A DNA stretch of 64,000 nt from Trogon surrucura (GCA_020746105.1 CM036618.1:97706122-97770121), one strand, 5' to 3'; shown: positions 28,801-43,635, numbered from the stretch's first letter. Numbers and translations are program-made. The notes: a model not told the origin generated them from the sequence alone.

Positions 28801-31800
28801 AGCACACACCAGCTGCACTTAGTCCCTCTTCACACAACTCCAGCTGTAGGATCCTAAGCCTTTCTACTGCTAGTAAACAAAGACGAGGCCCTAAAAAGGA
28901 AATTTAAATGTTGTCTCCTCAAATGAGTGACCCAAATGGAAGCCTCCTTTCCTCTGATGTTAGTGCATGCACGATCAGATAGCAAATACTTCAACTTTAC
29001 ATTTTATCTGCTGCTGTCTTCTATCATATTAATTGCAGTTACGGGATTATAAACAATACAGAAAACTATGAGTTAGGATGACAACTTTCAAAGGTGCTCA
29101 AAACAATTTGTTCCACACTTCAGAGGGATCTGCACATCCAACTGTTCAGCTCCTTTGACAGTCTATGTATGTTCATATACAGGTAGGGCCAGTACTGGAG
29201 GCACGCCGAGTACAGGCATGCGGGACATCTCTAGAGGGTATTTTTTGCTTTTTAACAGTAAAGCTGGTGCTGCCCCCAACTAGTCATCCAGAGAGGCAGC
29301 CCAACTACTAGCCAAACTACTGACTCTGCTTGGACAGCCTGGAAGCCTGGTTTTATAGATCCATACCTCCAGTGTCAAGAAAGCAGCAAGACAGAGGCCC
29401 CACATTTCTGTTTGTTCACTATAGCTGAAGGAAAGCATCTCCACAATAAAGTGGCTGCAGAAACAAAATAGAAAAAAAAACACCCAACCAAATCATAAAT
29501 CCAAAAGCCTGCAAAAGCTATGCTACAAGAAGGAAATAGAAAAATGATGGTAAGAATCCTTTTAGAAAAGGTAAGAAATGTGATTGACAGATAAGAAAAA
29601 AGCTGCAAGATAGAAATAATGATATCTAAAAGGTATCACGCAGAAACCTTGTTTCTGCAGAGCAGGTCTCAGCCCAACTCTCCCATCTGCAAAAATGAGG
29701 ATACTGACACCTCCATTGCAAAACTTTGGGAGATTAAAACCATAATGCTTGTGCCATACTTCTGGGTGACATAGAGGAATACAGTTTCCCCATCCATTAC
29801 ACTTCCTCTCAGGAATGCTGAAGATGACTATGCTCAAGATTCTCCAGAGTCAGATATTTTGCTAATGAATTTCATTACTACCTAAGACAGATAAAATCTA
29901 TGTATAGTATGTGTAAATCTAAAGCAGACAAAGGCCTCTTCTGGAACACTGATATAAAAGGCTAGATTATTCATTTTGTAAGATTTTACACCTGAATTAT
30001 GAGTGAACGCCCATCTCTTCCTTTCCCATTACTGATATCCTCATCTGTTTGAAGGAATTATGTGAAAGAAAATAAAGGTAAGAATTACAGAAGAAGAGAT
30101 AATGTGTTATATCACAAGTAGTTGCAGGACAACTAAGTGTGTAAAAACTTGTCTGACCAGTTCAAAGCAAGATTATGTTGAAGTTACTACACATTATCTC
30201 ATGGCTCACTAAAACTTCAGACCATAAAGTAATCAGGATCAGGAATACTTTGTGCACTGTGAAAATTAATTCACCAACCTCACCTGTTAACACAAAGACT
30301 AGGGAAAATGAAGGAATACTGATGACATCCATTTTTACATTGTGACCTGTTACAACATTTTGAAATTTTTATTTAAATAAGGCCTGCTGCAAATATGATC
30401 CTCCTAATTTGTGTCATCTGGTCTATTACAAAGTGGCTTCACTTTGTTGACCGTCTGTCTTATTTACATGTTCCTTGGTTTGGCACACGGCTTAAGCTTC
30501 AGCCTCTTTCTCTGCTGACTCATGTGAACAAAAACACTCTCCCTTAACTACTCAGAGAACTACTGCTTCCCTAAGGGCCATCAAATACATTTTTAAAAGT
30601 TGCAATAACACACCATTTATTTCTTTTGCATACTTCTGTTCTGAAAAGATTTCTATGTAGCTATGCATTTTGTGTTATGCTTTTGCATGTCACTTTTATC
30701 TTGATACACAGGTCCAAAACCTCTGTAGATCTTACACTGTAGTTCATCACCCTATTATCCAAAAGACTGATAAGAAGTTTTCTTATTTTACAGCATAAGC
30801 TCCTCCAGGAGGAAACTACGAATTTTGCTTCTGCCCAGCTTAACATGTTGTAAGTGTTAATGAGGAGAAAGTAATAACTCCTATATTCAAAACTGTCACC
30901 CTGACAGAATGTACGCATGCATCCATGCTCCAAGAAGGTTTCAGCACTTCACTCCTGTCTTACTGGGGATATCACTAAGATCAAGTACATTTTCATAGAT
31001 TCACAAAACGTCTCTGAGACTTCACATTATTTGCATTGTAAAGCTGATTAACCGTGCATAAAGCTTAGGCACAGGGGTTCTGCAGACCAGCACACTGCTG
31101 CTGGGAAGCAGATATTACTTGGTAGTCTGCAAGCAGGGTGCAGGGCTGATTCACAGTTGCTGGAAGAGCTGCAAACTTTTTGGCAGTTCTACAAAACGTT
31201 TGGCCTGTAATTTGTCTTACTGATCACTGCCACAATCACGCCCGGGTCCCAAGAAGCAGCCCATACAGTCCAGCAGGAGACTGCCACAGGGAAAAAAGAG
31301 GCTTCACCAGAGCTGCCCCTATTCCTCACTATGCCTGCCTTCCATCTCACTCAGGTGCGTTTTTTCTTTACCTCGGTCTTCCAGGAACAGCATAAAAGAC
31401 AAAATGACATTCTCACACTTCACATCTGATTTTAAATCTGATTTTTTAAAAAATGTAAACTTTGGATTACACCAAGGATTTTGAAAGCTTTATGATATTA
31501 ATAACACCAATACAGCAAAACAGTGCTTGGCTGGAGAGTGTACACATTTAAAACTAAATACAACAGTTGGAACATGTCACAGCCTGTCAATTTGCTGTCC
31601 GGAGTACAGTCAAACAAGGCTACAGACCAGTTGCGTTTTATTTGTTCAAATATCCTGTGATTTACTATTGTTTTATTAACGAAGTATCCATCAGAAAAAA
31701 CTAAAATGTTAAGGTTTTGGGTTGGTTCGTTTGTTCTGTGTGTTGTTTTTCTTTTTTACTCTAAAAAAGCTCTGAAAGATACCACTTGCAAGAAAAAACG

Positions 31801-33229
31801 TACTTCCCAAAGTGAAGAGAAACCTTGTTGGTCAAAACCAACAGCTCTGACCAACACATTCATGAGCAGTTCACAATGTACTTACAAACTGATTATAAAC
31901 AGTTTAGAAGTTGAGCTTACTACAGATAAAACACTGAAATAGCCACTGATGAAAAGACAGCTGGGTAGAACTTTCAAATGACTGCTGAATCGGGAGCCTA
32001 AATTCTTCATGTGACTTGAACGTATCTGAAAAGTTTACGATAGGCCTCAATTCTGAGTAATACGTGAAGTGCAATATTAAACATGCAAGGAATTCAACTG
32101 ATGACGATGTAACTACTCACCTCCCAAACTCAGCTGGAGGCACCGCACAATCACTATGCATGCTACTAAATCATACACATACTGTCAACAGTTTCAGCAA
32201 CAGAGAACACTGCACAAAGAAATTTCCATAAAAATCAATAGAGGAATATCAGCTTTGAGTTGGTGCGCAAACTTATGTCCTGTGTCTGCCCACCAGTCAT
32301 TAGTATATGGCATAAACAACCAACTTCTTTTGAGTTTGCTTAAAGTACGTTGGTTTTTTGCTTACTCTCACATCCACTTACCAACAACAACAACAAAAAA
32401 AACCCACAGCAAATTTCTCCTGAAAAGCACTGCACTGGGCTACAACAGAGGTCAACTGTACCTGACCTATTTTTTTACACCGTGCTACCATTGTACAGCA
32501 AACGCCTTCCAAAAAAGGATTGGGACCCCAGAGTCCTACTAAATTATATCTACAAGAAGGCAATACAACATCCCCTGCCCAAGACATCTTGCAATACATT
32601 GGCAAAGCAGACACAAAGAATAAGAGCGAACTGGCAAGGAAAGAGCACATAAGAGATCACAGGTTCTTGTCTAGGTCATGATGTCTGGGCTGCTAATGTA
32701 CCAGAGAATTGGTAAAAATCAGTTTAGCTGAATTTGCATTTTAAAACCTCTCACATGGCCTCATAAAAAAATGCATATGCAAAGGTACCTCCTAAATAGG
32801 ACCACTAAACCAATACTCTTCCTCAAGTAATGGACTGTAATACATACATAAAAATAAAGAAAAAAGTGTTGCATAAAGGTTATCAGAAAGAGCTACAAGG
32901 TTCTTCTAGTCAGGTGAAAAGTTCTGTCACTTGTTCAGGATCCAATGCATAACACATCTACAAAATCAGTACGAGAAGTTAGTAAAACTTTTCTTTCCTC
33001 TTTTGTCCTCTCACAGCCTCGACATGGCTCTGAGAACTTGCTGGAACAAGAGTAAAGGTGTGGAATAAAACTTAACAAAGGCTATCTCAGCCCAGTGACA
33101 TTCGTACATAAGATTAACTCGATATATCATGTCTGTATTTGCAGTGTCTGTACTGGTAGTGCTCTAACTCAGATACTGACAAAGCAAAAAGCTCAAACAT
33201 AATAATACAGTTAATACCAGCTTTCATGG

Positions 33230-33260
33230 AATTATACAGCAATTATACAGAATTATACAG
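33230..33260. repeat. 10-bp tandem repeat, three copies
   Basis: The decamer aattatacag occurs at 33230-33239, 33241-33250 and 33251-33260, with one extra c between the first two copies. Confidence 0.9.
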
Positions 33261-33703
33261 AAAAATCCTGTAGTTCTCTGAAAGTGGGTGATCTCAAACT
33301 TTCTTAAAGCTATATAAAATAGTCAGAAATAACCAGAAATTTGGAAACCATGGACTAGATCATGTCCCTCTAAACTTGTAAACTCCTTGAAGAGAAACAT
33401 CACATCATCATCAGGACCTCCTAATATCTCCAGCAAAATTTCCACGATTGCCTCTCTCCCTGAGATTTTGAGTTAGGGACACCAAGCTAATCTAAACTGA
33501 TAGGAGTTAGTTCCCTGCTGCTCACTGAGAGGCACAGCGGGGACATGCTCTGAATGCGAGTGGTTGGGCAAATCCCATAGAGCTTCAGATCCTGAAGATG
33601 CCTCTGAGCCCTATCGACTCGAGGAACTCAGTGGTCCACCAGAGTGACAAGAAGAGGGAAGGACTTGGGATGATGGGAATAACAACAATATGGGAAGTAT
33701 AAC

Positions 33704-33721
33704 AAAAAAAAAAAAAAAAAA
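33704..33721. repeat. Poly-A tract
   Basis: About 18 consecutive A. No recognisable retroposed body precedes it, so I treat it as a simple repeat. Confidence 0.8.
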
Positions 33722-36223
33722 CCCAAAGGAAATGTTAAAACAGACAGCAAGAACTTGAGGACAAGGTGACAGCAGTGGATTAAGGCTACAGGAAGTGGGC
33801 CATGAGCCCAAATGTTCAAGAGGTGCCAAGGCACTACGGGGTTACAAGGGAGGAAAAGGCAAGGAAACAGAGAGGAAAACACAAAAAAGCATTTCTCAAC
33901 AAATCAAACTAAAACCACATAAGGATGAGAACAAAGTAGATGCAGCATGAGTGACCTTTAGCCTTTCGTTTTCCAACACATTCTCAGATATCACTTTCAA
34001 AGTCCACGGATCAATCTTACCATGAAATAAAGGGAAGTTGACAGATGCCGCAAAGACTTACGCAATGAGTAAATACAGTCCCAGCAAGAAAACTGTACTG
34101 TCTGTAAAGATCTATAGCAGGACATTGCATTCACGTAATGTGCTAGCATTACCAACATCTAAATCTCACGCAATCCTGTGAAGGTCACCCTATAATTTCT
34201 TGACCATCTTGAAGCCAGAACAGATAAAGATGGAGAATTGGTAGCACAACAGATAATAAGAAAGAAGACAAGGAAGTAGAAAACACTGCTGCCTTGCTGG
34301 CTTTTAATCTGAAACAGAGCAAAGCAATTCCAACCATTTCTTCATCACCTAGGCGGAGTACACGTCAGTCTTCCCATCATGCCTCCACCACTACATCTGC
34401 TTCACTGCTATTACATTACTATCGATAGATACTTAGAAATACTAACATTGACAAAGCCATATATTTTTTAATGTACTGAAAAAAGAAGAGTTCTAAACCA
34501 TGATGAAGCTCTGGTCCCTCATGAAAGAGGCTCACTATGTATTTATACCGTAAAGTACTGAAAGATACTAAGATGGAAACACTAAGTATTAAGTTTGCCT
34601 ACTTTTCATTTAAGATACAGAGATACAATGGGGGCTCGCTGTTCAAAAAAACGTAGACGTGAAATTTACTTGGTAACATCTAGCCATTGTTCATGCATTT
34701 TTGTAATGAAATTGCCCAGCAGGACACGAGAAACAACCAAAAATGACTCTATTGTCTGGAACAATTAAATCAGCTCAAGTTAGCCGATATAAGGCAGAAA
34801 TGGCTGCCTACCAGCCTCTGATGGAAGCAAACTTTGCCTCTTAATTTCGAAAGAAATGGTCTTTATTTCTGTTCTTCAACAATTTAGGCCCTATAGAGTC
34901 CATCAGGGAAAAAGCTCTTAAAACTGTGCAGCATTTCTCTAGCACCGCTTCCAATAAAATAAACGTTAAAACTCCTGTTATATTTAATGGGAACATGCCA
35001 ATATCGCTAGATTTTTCAGCTGTGCTATTCAGAAGTATGCGAAATCTTGGCTTTTGTAACTTCTTCTAAATCACAGCAGTGATAATTTAAGATTTTTTAA
35101 CTCTTGGAGGAATGTAAGCAAGAGCACACTCAGAAATCAACCGTACTAGCAATTCAAGCTACTGACTGTAAATAATGGTCATGGTAGATAATAATTCTGC
35201 AGATGTTCTTGCATCATATTTATTTGCATTTTGCTTTACTAAAATATAGTGCAAAGTACCTAACTGCCATGAATGTTACCCAATCTCTAGAATTATTTAT
35301 TAGCTTTACAGTTGCAGTTTCATATTAATACTGCTGAACATACTTTTTAAATCTTTTAGTGACTCCCTGCCAAATAGGAAAGCAGTCGCTTACAAATGCG
35401 AAGTTAAAACTTTTTGCCAGCCTTCTGTAATTATCACTTTGACCCCAAACGGCAGAAACCTTTGTAAGTGCTACAATTTATGTGACTCAAGAAGGCAGCT
35501 GAAACACCCCCTTCCTCAGACCTTGCTCTATCTGGCTTGGCAAAAGGGTTTGTTTGGTTCCCCCTCACCGAACTGGCAGTTTTCCAAGCCGTCTTTGGAC
35601 TTCTGATCTTATACAGTATTCAGATCATTCTAACCCTACCTTTTCATGGGGATGGGGGGAAAAGCCTCTTCTCAATCCTCTCACAGATTTCCCATTACTT
35701 GCACACCCTACTGTTTCCAAAACACCTCTTTCCATGAACTGTAGATGTCCTTCTCTTACAGTCTAATAACTGGGGTGAGGGAAAGGAGATTAAGACAGTG
35801 TCAGGTAAAGCAAAACTGAATTCAACCATCGAATTCCAATCAGAAAAGCTCTTACTTTGAATTTTTTACAAATTGTATTCACTGCCTCCTCTCCGAAATT
35901 TGAAAACCTCCACAAAGTTCACTTAAATGGAAGTTTAGTTAGGGTGTGGAAACTATCACAGTTAGATGCCAAGTCCTGCAATTCCAACCTATATGAAATC
36001 CTCACTTTAGCAACATTTAAAGAACTCTGGACTGGGATGGCAGTGATTTAGTTTTGATGGCGGAGGAAAGCAGAAACCAGGCTTGCATGTGCAAGATTTG
36101 CAGAAGAATAATAAATAAGAGTAAAATAAAAGTAAATGATGTTGTTAAATGTTATTTATTCTCAGTTTTCCCTTGGAACACAGGTCTCAGTTGAGGAAAG
36201 AATTTAAACACATGCCTGCATGA

Positions 36224-36250
36224 AACCCAGTGAACCCAGCGAACCCAATG
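36224..36250. repeat. 9-bp tandem repeat, three copies
   Basis: aacccagtg, aacccagcg and aacccaatg follow one another without a gap; a small minisatellite-like repeat. Confidence 0.9.
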
Positions 36251-38374
36251 AGATCAGGGGTTTACTCACAAACACGAAGTTCTCCATACTGTCTATGGAA
36301 CCTCCTGAGCTGGAATAATGATACACACTGTGTAAAAACCAGCACAAGAAGGACATGTAGAAATTGTTCTCACTCCACCTAGACATTTCCTGAAGTTCAG
36401 CTTTTATGAAATGGACTCTGTTACCAGTACCTTAGTTCTAACAAATACTCTCTGCAGAGTTCAGTAAAATTACTTAGACCGTGTGGAACTTCGTATCAGT
36501 ACTGGTATTAGCAATAACAGGATGAGATTCTGTTAAGTCGTGGGATCAAATCCTGACTTACATGTATGATAACTCAGTGCTAAGTGAAACACATGCTCCA
36601 CTACACATTTTTCATGCCCTGAGCAATTTTTTTCACATCTGAAGTGAGACTTCAAAAGCTATATGCTGAGCAAAGCAGGCAAAAAAAACCCCAAAACAGC
36701 AAAACAAAAACCCAAACCAGGTCAGTGAGCAACATACAGCCTTCAACTAGTCAGTTCACCTATGCCAGCTCATCGCCGTCTCCTACACGTGTAGCTTTCT
36801 GCTGTTGCCAAAAGGGCAGCTGGGGTATGTGGGGTAGCATCTATGGTTCGTTACCTTCCTCCAGATTTCTCTCCGTGTCTCACCTCTTCCTTTCCCCGAT
36901 TTGTGCTTTCTCTCTCCCTGAAGTAGCGACCGCAGAGGCAGCTTTTTCTCTCTCTATTGCTTCTCAGCAGGCTGGGAAGCACTGCAGGTAAGCAGGAGCT
37001 GTTAGAAGAGAACATAATCTAACAGGGAGTAGGAGTAGATTTATATGCAGCTGTAGAAAAGGATTGATATAAGATAGTGGGTGAGCTGCGTGGTGACTGT
37101 ACCACATCTCCAGCAGAGAGGGAAAAGAGGAGGCACAGCAGGGAGACAGGCCGGGGGAGAAGGCAAGGAAGACCCCCACCTGTAGAAAGTGCTCTCCAAA
37201 ATCTTCCACCTTCTCCTGACAACCATCCACCCTCACAATTATGCTGAGTCCTTGTGAAACCATGGTGATCCCCTGTAGCTCGCTCATGCTCACCCCCTGA
37301 AATCTGACAGACCTTGCTCAGTGACAGCCTTGTCATGCAGAAACCTAGCAAACAGGACAGCAATTTCCCTTTCATTTCAACAGTCTTCTGACAACAATGC
37401 TTTTCAGCAGCCCATGAACTGCAGTTTAGATGAGATGTAAAGCTTTCACAAGCAAAATCCTAGGCCTTTCAACACCATCAGAACTGATAAGTTCAGCCAG
37501 CAGATGAAAATAAAAACGAAAATATGCTACAATCACACTCTGCTAGCCTAGTGCCAACCTTCAGCAGAGCTTAACACGCAGGGTGACCTGTGCTAAAATT
37601 ATGACAATTCCACCCTCTGTTTGCCGGCTACAACAGCTCACCTGCTGACTGAAAGGAGTTCCCATTTAGCAATAGAAATGGAACTAAAACAAACAAACAA
37701 AAACACCAACCCCCCAAAAAAACAAACAGAAAAACTCTAGTAAGCACCTAAGTAGTCTTTCTAGTTAATTCAGATTATAGGCACTTGAAGGAGACAGTTC
37801 TACTCCTCACATTCATGAACAGCTCACAGGACCAAGGACTCAGAAGAGTTTTAATCCCTCTCCTGCGATTGCCTTTTGGGTGACTTTCAGAGCTCCAACC
37901 TCAGTGTCCAAACTGTATGGACTGCAACTGCAAGACCTAATATTTCCTAACAGGAAAATTCCTTCAATAGTACACTACAAGTATGATATAAAAATACATA
38001 ATAGTTCAACAAGTATGTGAAAGAGTATATTTTTGCCCCATGCCATTTCCCATAACTCATCGTCAGCTTCTTATTGCCATATTAATTCATAATGAACTGG
38101 CTTCATGCAATGGTGGCACAGTTGTATGACTAACTTCACATTGATAAAATGGAAACATGAAAGGATGCTTTTTTAAAAAGCGTAAGGTTTTAAATTTAGA
38201 TCTTAAGAAGCAGCACTGAAGACAAAAAAAAATAGGATGGAAGATATTCAGGACTAGCAAAGAAAGTTGACTGAAATCTGCATTTTTTTCTCCTGATGGT
38301 GTCAGGGATTCTTTTAGGATAGCAGAAAATTAAACCTGTTTCATTAACCTAAATATAGCTGTAAAATATTTTCA

Positions 38375-38640
38375 GTGGAAATAAAGGCTTTCCTTGCTAA
38401 ACGTCATGATATCCTGGCTGATTTAGTGAGCCCTGCTACTCAGCCTGCAAAAGGATTTCTTAGGACGACCCAATCGGTTTTCTCGCGTCCAGCCGGGCTA
38501 ATGGCTAAGACCCTTAGATGGAGTCTTTGGCAAAGGTCCAGTCACACTGATTTCATCTATCGGCAACTCTGGAAAGTGAACTTGAACTCAGAACCCATAC
38601 TACCAATCATCCAAACACATAAACATCGATCGTGCTAATT
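38375..38640. promoter_or_regulatory. CpG-dense patch in PRKCE intron 1, candidate regulatory element
   Basis: About 265 bp with more than ten CG dinucleotides (for example ctcgcgtccagccggg and catcgatcgtgc) in an intron otherwise poor in CpG. It also carries an 87-codon plus-strand open frame that I do not recognise. A retained CpG cluster suggests an unmethylated enhancer or minor promoter, or a recently inserted sequence. Confidence 0.3.
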
Positions 38641-39812
38641 CACAGGAGTTTAACCACAAGGCTAAGTATCAACCGAATTTTCCTCCCCGATCTCAATCCT
38701 ACCCATTAAAATGTAGCTGCATCACCAACTCAAGCGCAACATTTACATACGCCACATGTCAGAATGCTAGATAAAGACACTTTTTACTACCTGAATCACC
38801 TAACTCAACAAAATATATCCACAGCTTTCATGTCATTAGTTTGTTTTGCAAGCAGGATTTGCAGGTTGTTTATTTCCTATTTTTCAAAGTGCAAGTTCAC
38901 CAACATCCTCTTGAACGCTCTGTGCCATTCTGCATAACATTTTATATGCTTACCGAAAAGACTGCAACGTCATAAGTCAAAAGTTCTCTTTAAAAATTGC
39001 ATTGTGGCCATGACTAGAAAAAATCTGCAAAACTGACACTTTTACTGTGCTATGTCTGTATTCACGCACCACTGGGAAAGCAGCCATTTTTTTAATTGTC
39101 ACTAGGCCTTTTTTAGAAACTCAAACAAATATTGTATATTGATATTTTTTTAAAAAAAAAAAAGTATATATTTTGTTTAAAAGCTTCCATCAGGTAAAAG
39201 CTGAACCGCTGTTTTAGGCCACAACTTTGATTTTTTTTAAATATATACATACAGAGAGTATACATATCATATAATATTTTTTGCAACTGCTGAATACTCT
39301 GTAGATAAAAGGAATGAGGATTCTGCACATTTATCTGTCTTGTCCTAATACAATAGACGCTATCATGATTTCAAGCTTTGTACTTGTTTATCATCAGTGT
39401 TTCCACTGTAACCATGGCATCAGTATATAGCACAGGCTTAACAGTGAGAAAAATACCCTGTATTTTCCTAAAAAACTCATCTCTTCAAAAAAATACAAGG
39501 ATTTGCACAATGGCAAAAAAAACCAATCAAAGCAGGTGAGCTGACTAGAGAGAAACACTTTCTTTTTAGGGGAAAAACCCCAAACATTGTTTCTTTGCAA
39601 GTCTTTTTTGCACTTTGGACTTCTGACAAGAACCTAGAAATATATTACAGGATAAGTAACGCGACCTTGACCCTAGTGCAGACATCATAAAACAAATATT
39701 GACATTTCCTTACAAAAAATACAGGCAGTATTATATGAGATCGAAAGCATTAAAGCTATTAATATATTGACAAGAGCTGTTCCTCAGCACATGAGCATTT
39801 TCTCGAACCTGT

Positions 39813-39902
39813 TTAAATAGTGACAGTCGAGTCCTGCAAGAATTGTTGCATCACTCCGAAGGTAAAGAGAGGCAGCAGTGCAATTACACCAAACATCCTC
39901 AT
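39813..39902 (-). other. Short reading frame with a hydrophobic helix inside PRKCE intron 1
   Basis: On the PRKCE strand, an ATG at 39902 opens a 29-codon frame ending TAA at 39815-39813. It contains one clear hydrophobic segment (MFGVIALLPLFTFGVMQQFL) and a polar end DSTVTI. The frame is also open for eight further codons upstream (FEPGTTYL), back to an AG in cctgaaag at about 39927. From that AG it would be in phase 0, the phase in which PRKCE exon 1 ends. AT-rich sequence of about 0.9 kb follows, with an AATAAA on the minus strand at 38874-38869. It could be an alternative terminal exon, a microprotein, or chance; I recognise no homologue. Confidence 0.25.
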
Positions 39903-42339
39903 CAGGTATGTGGTACCCGGCTCAAACTTTCAGGACTCCTTAAAGGGAAACCCTCAGTATGACATAAAAAGACTTCATGGTCTCCAAGAGTGTTTCCTAG
40001 GTTGCATTTATCTGATATTTCAGGCACTAAGGAGGAATGGGGTCCTGTGATTGCTGCTTTTAATTTGCTTGTTAAAAGGTTGGGAAAGAGTACTACAAAA
40101 ATATCTGCCTTAAATGCCAAGAATGAAATGAAAAAAATTAGTCCTCTTATTAAACAGAAGAAACTGATTGTGTCATATCAGCATATCTTAGTCTAACATT
40201 GGTTTAGGCCACGTACTGAGAAACCCATTCATTTCATAAATGACTTCTCTTTTTCAGGTTTTAATACAGACTCCAGACACTGATAAAGATACCAATAAAT
40301 CTATTTACTTCACTACGGACTAGATAGAGACGTCATGGCCACAGGCCTTATTTTAACTCGGGAAAGTCAGACAGAAAAAAAACCAGTGTGATTTTCTAAG
40401 AACCAGCTTTCTGAAGGGCCCTATCTATTCAGAGTCCAGTAAGCACACTCAGTATTACAGTAACAGTGACACATTCAGCAAAAGGGAAGATTTTGGAAAG
40501 GGTAAAGCACAATCCTATAAAAACTTGCCTCCCCACCAATTCTAACTGTGACAGAGAGACGGTGGTGTACACTGCAGGGTGTATGCACCACAGAAGCAAA
40601 GTCCAAACTATCAGGATTTACGGTACAAAACAAGGTAAGCGATGCTTCGAAAGCCGCGTTATAATGAGCTGACCAGTTATGATCCACTGCCATGTCCCCA
40701 GTTCTATCACATCTACAGACAACAAATGTAGTCACTCCCTCTTCTCCTCCCACTCGGTGAATGCTGGACAGCAATGAATCCTGGTGCAATAAAACACAGC
40801 ATCTATCCCATTCAGCCATGTAGTTCCTCCCAGATCATGTTTATAACGGGCCTCGATCTGTTAAATTCCACTATTTATCTAGGGGAACGTGTTCAGACAT
40901 TTGAGTTCACCTTAAAAATCAAAGCCAGGACATACTTCAGCACACCAGCCCCACCAAAATTTAAACTTGGCATCCACAACGTGCAAGGTCCTTCCTCGGC
41001 AATAAACTCACAACATGTGCCACACACAAAAAGAACATAGGAAATCATTATTCTTTCACTAAAACTCTGTCATGATGTCCTCGTTCCATTGGTCTCAAAG
41101 ATGAAACCCCTCTTGATTTCAGGAGAGCCACAATGTGATTATCATTCAGTCCAGGTAAAAGACATCTGCAATACTGCTGCATTTGTCTTTTCCTGATTTG
41201 GCTAGTTTTCCTCTGCTTATCACCCAGTTTTACCATCCGAGCTTACTAATGTGTAGCTTTTACAGAGCATCAGAACAATCTAGATCCTAATTATCACAAT
41301 GTAATATATGTAGCAGAAGCAAAAAACATTTTAAAGTTGTAAACATAAAACTTTTAACAGTAAAGTTACACAGCTCCTAATCAGCATAAATAGAGCCTAA
41401 TTCTTTCACGCCTTTCCATCATTCTGACATCTCTTTATACCACTGCATTAAGTACAGAAGCCCTAAAGAATACAATGAAACTCAGAGCTATTAACTCTCG
41501 CTATTTTTACTTTGGTCCTGGGTTCTTTGTTTGCCAAATAAATACTGCCCCGACTTGTATCCCTGACCATAATAAATACATAAAAAGATGAGCATAAACA
41601 TTTCAGATGGCTGGTCAAGCAGGGTACATCTAAAATGAGAAGACAGCTACTATTGTTTTATTATACATCTTATTTAAAGGATATACCATTTAACTGTTTA
41701 ACTGCAGAAACGTGAAATGTGCATACTCACATTTCCTGTCTTTCTCTTTTTTTCATTTGTTTGATTCTTCCACGTTAAACCACAGTACCTAAGGATGTCA
41801 GACCAAGGATTTTCCAGCTTTTTTGTACACCCACTCAGGCATGTTAGCCTCTGGGTCTTTCAGACGCTGTAGAAACTGTTAGACACTTTGTGTATACAGG
41901 CAACAGAATTTGTCTGGTTGGGGCCAAAATCCATCAGGACCCTTTCATCAGTTTCAGGCATCTGGAGAAGCACTGCGTGAGCTCTATCAATAAAGGTACA
42001 GATCATCCTTCAAGTGACACGAAGACCCTAAGTGTTTCATATTGGAGGTCAGGTCTGAATTTTTAAGGCTCATCCATTGCCAGGCTGACCAGGAGTGTTC
42101 ACACTGAAATCATGAATTTGGTCTAAGTGCTGGATCTGGGGTTTACGTTAACATTCTGTTACGGATGCGTTTGGTTGAGGTTTCTCAAACACAAGAAAAT
42201 AATTAGACTTACATCTACGTAATGCGATTTCAGAACCTGAAGCAATAATTACACATCTCTCACTTAGATTCAGCACATTTTTCTTTCCTCCCTTGCCTGT
42301 AGACCACATGCATTAGATACACAGTAACCACGGCTATCA

Positions 42340-42861
<522 letters not shown>

Positions 42862-43270
42862 TTAAGCACTCGCACAACGCACTCGCACCCCGAGGGAGGG
42901 AGGGAGGTCTCGCCAATAAATAGGAGGGCAGGTCTGGGAGCGGGGGAGCAGGATACAGTGCGGGTCTCTTCGCCTTGCTGCTGCTGTTACCTTTGATTAT
43001 TTAGCCTTTGCTCTTGCGACACCCAGTGAATACATTTATTTTCTTGCCCGTGTTTCTAACGGAAAACAAGGGAGGGGGGCCGCCGGGGAAGGGTCGGCGT
43101 CCGCGGCTGCACAACCCCCCGAACGCAATCAAAAGCCGAGCATTATCAATCCGTGGGGCGAGCAAGAGCCTTCTCCCTCCACCTAGACCATAATCCGGGA
43201 TCGGTCTTCGGAGAGGAGGCAGCGCCGCGATCCCAGGCTCCCGCACACGCCAGTCCTGCCGCACAACAAT

Positions 43271-43311
43271 ACACACACACGCATACACGCACTCACACAC
43301 AGACACACAGA
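43271..43311. repeat. CA/TG-rich simple repeat
   Basis: An imperfect run of cacacacac units interrupted by gcatacacgc and agac, inside the PRKCE CpG island. It is a microsatellite-like tract with likely length variation. Confidence 0.75.
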
Positions 43312-43498
43312 TCAGAAACACCGGCCGACCCACCAGCCCTGCCTACTGCACAGCCTCCGCTCAGCAAACATCCACCCGGGGACCTTCCATCCGCGCCGAA
43401 GCCCGGAGCCGCCCGTCCTGCCCCGCCGCCTCCTCCGCCGCCGCCGCTGCCGCCGCCGCCAAGGCCAAGGACCCAGCGGAGCGACCCCCGCGCATGGA

Positions 43499-43521
43499 GC
43501 GGGGGCGGGGGGGGGGGGGGC
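43499..43521. repeat. Poly-G tract, G-quadruplex-prone
   Basis: A run beginning gcgggggcgg and continuing as about 14 consecutive G, then cgacggc. The G strand is the plus strand; the PRKCE transcript strand carries poly-C. Such a run can fold into a G-quadruplex and is also prone to sequencing and assembly length errors. Confidence 0.8.
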
Positions 43522-43635
43522 GACGGCAGCGGAGCGGGCCGCGCGGGTCTCGGCGGGCTCCGGCTGGGCGGCCGCCGCCCTGGAGATGGGCAGAGCCGCC
43601 GCCGCCTCCCGCCTCCCGCCGGCCGCCCCCCGCCC

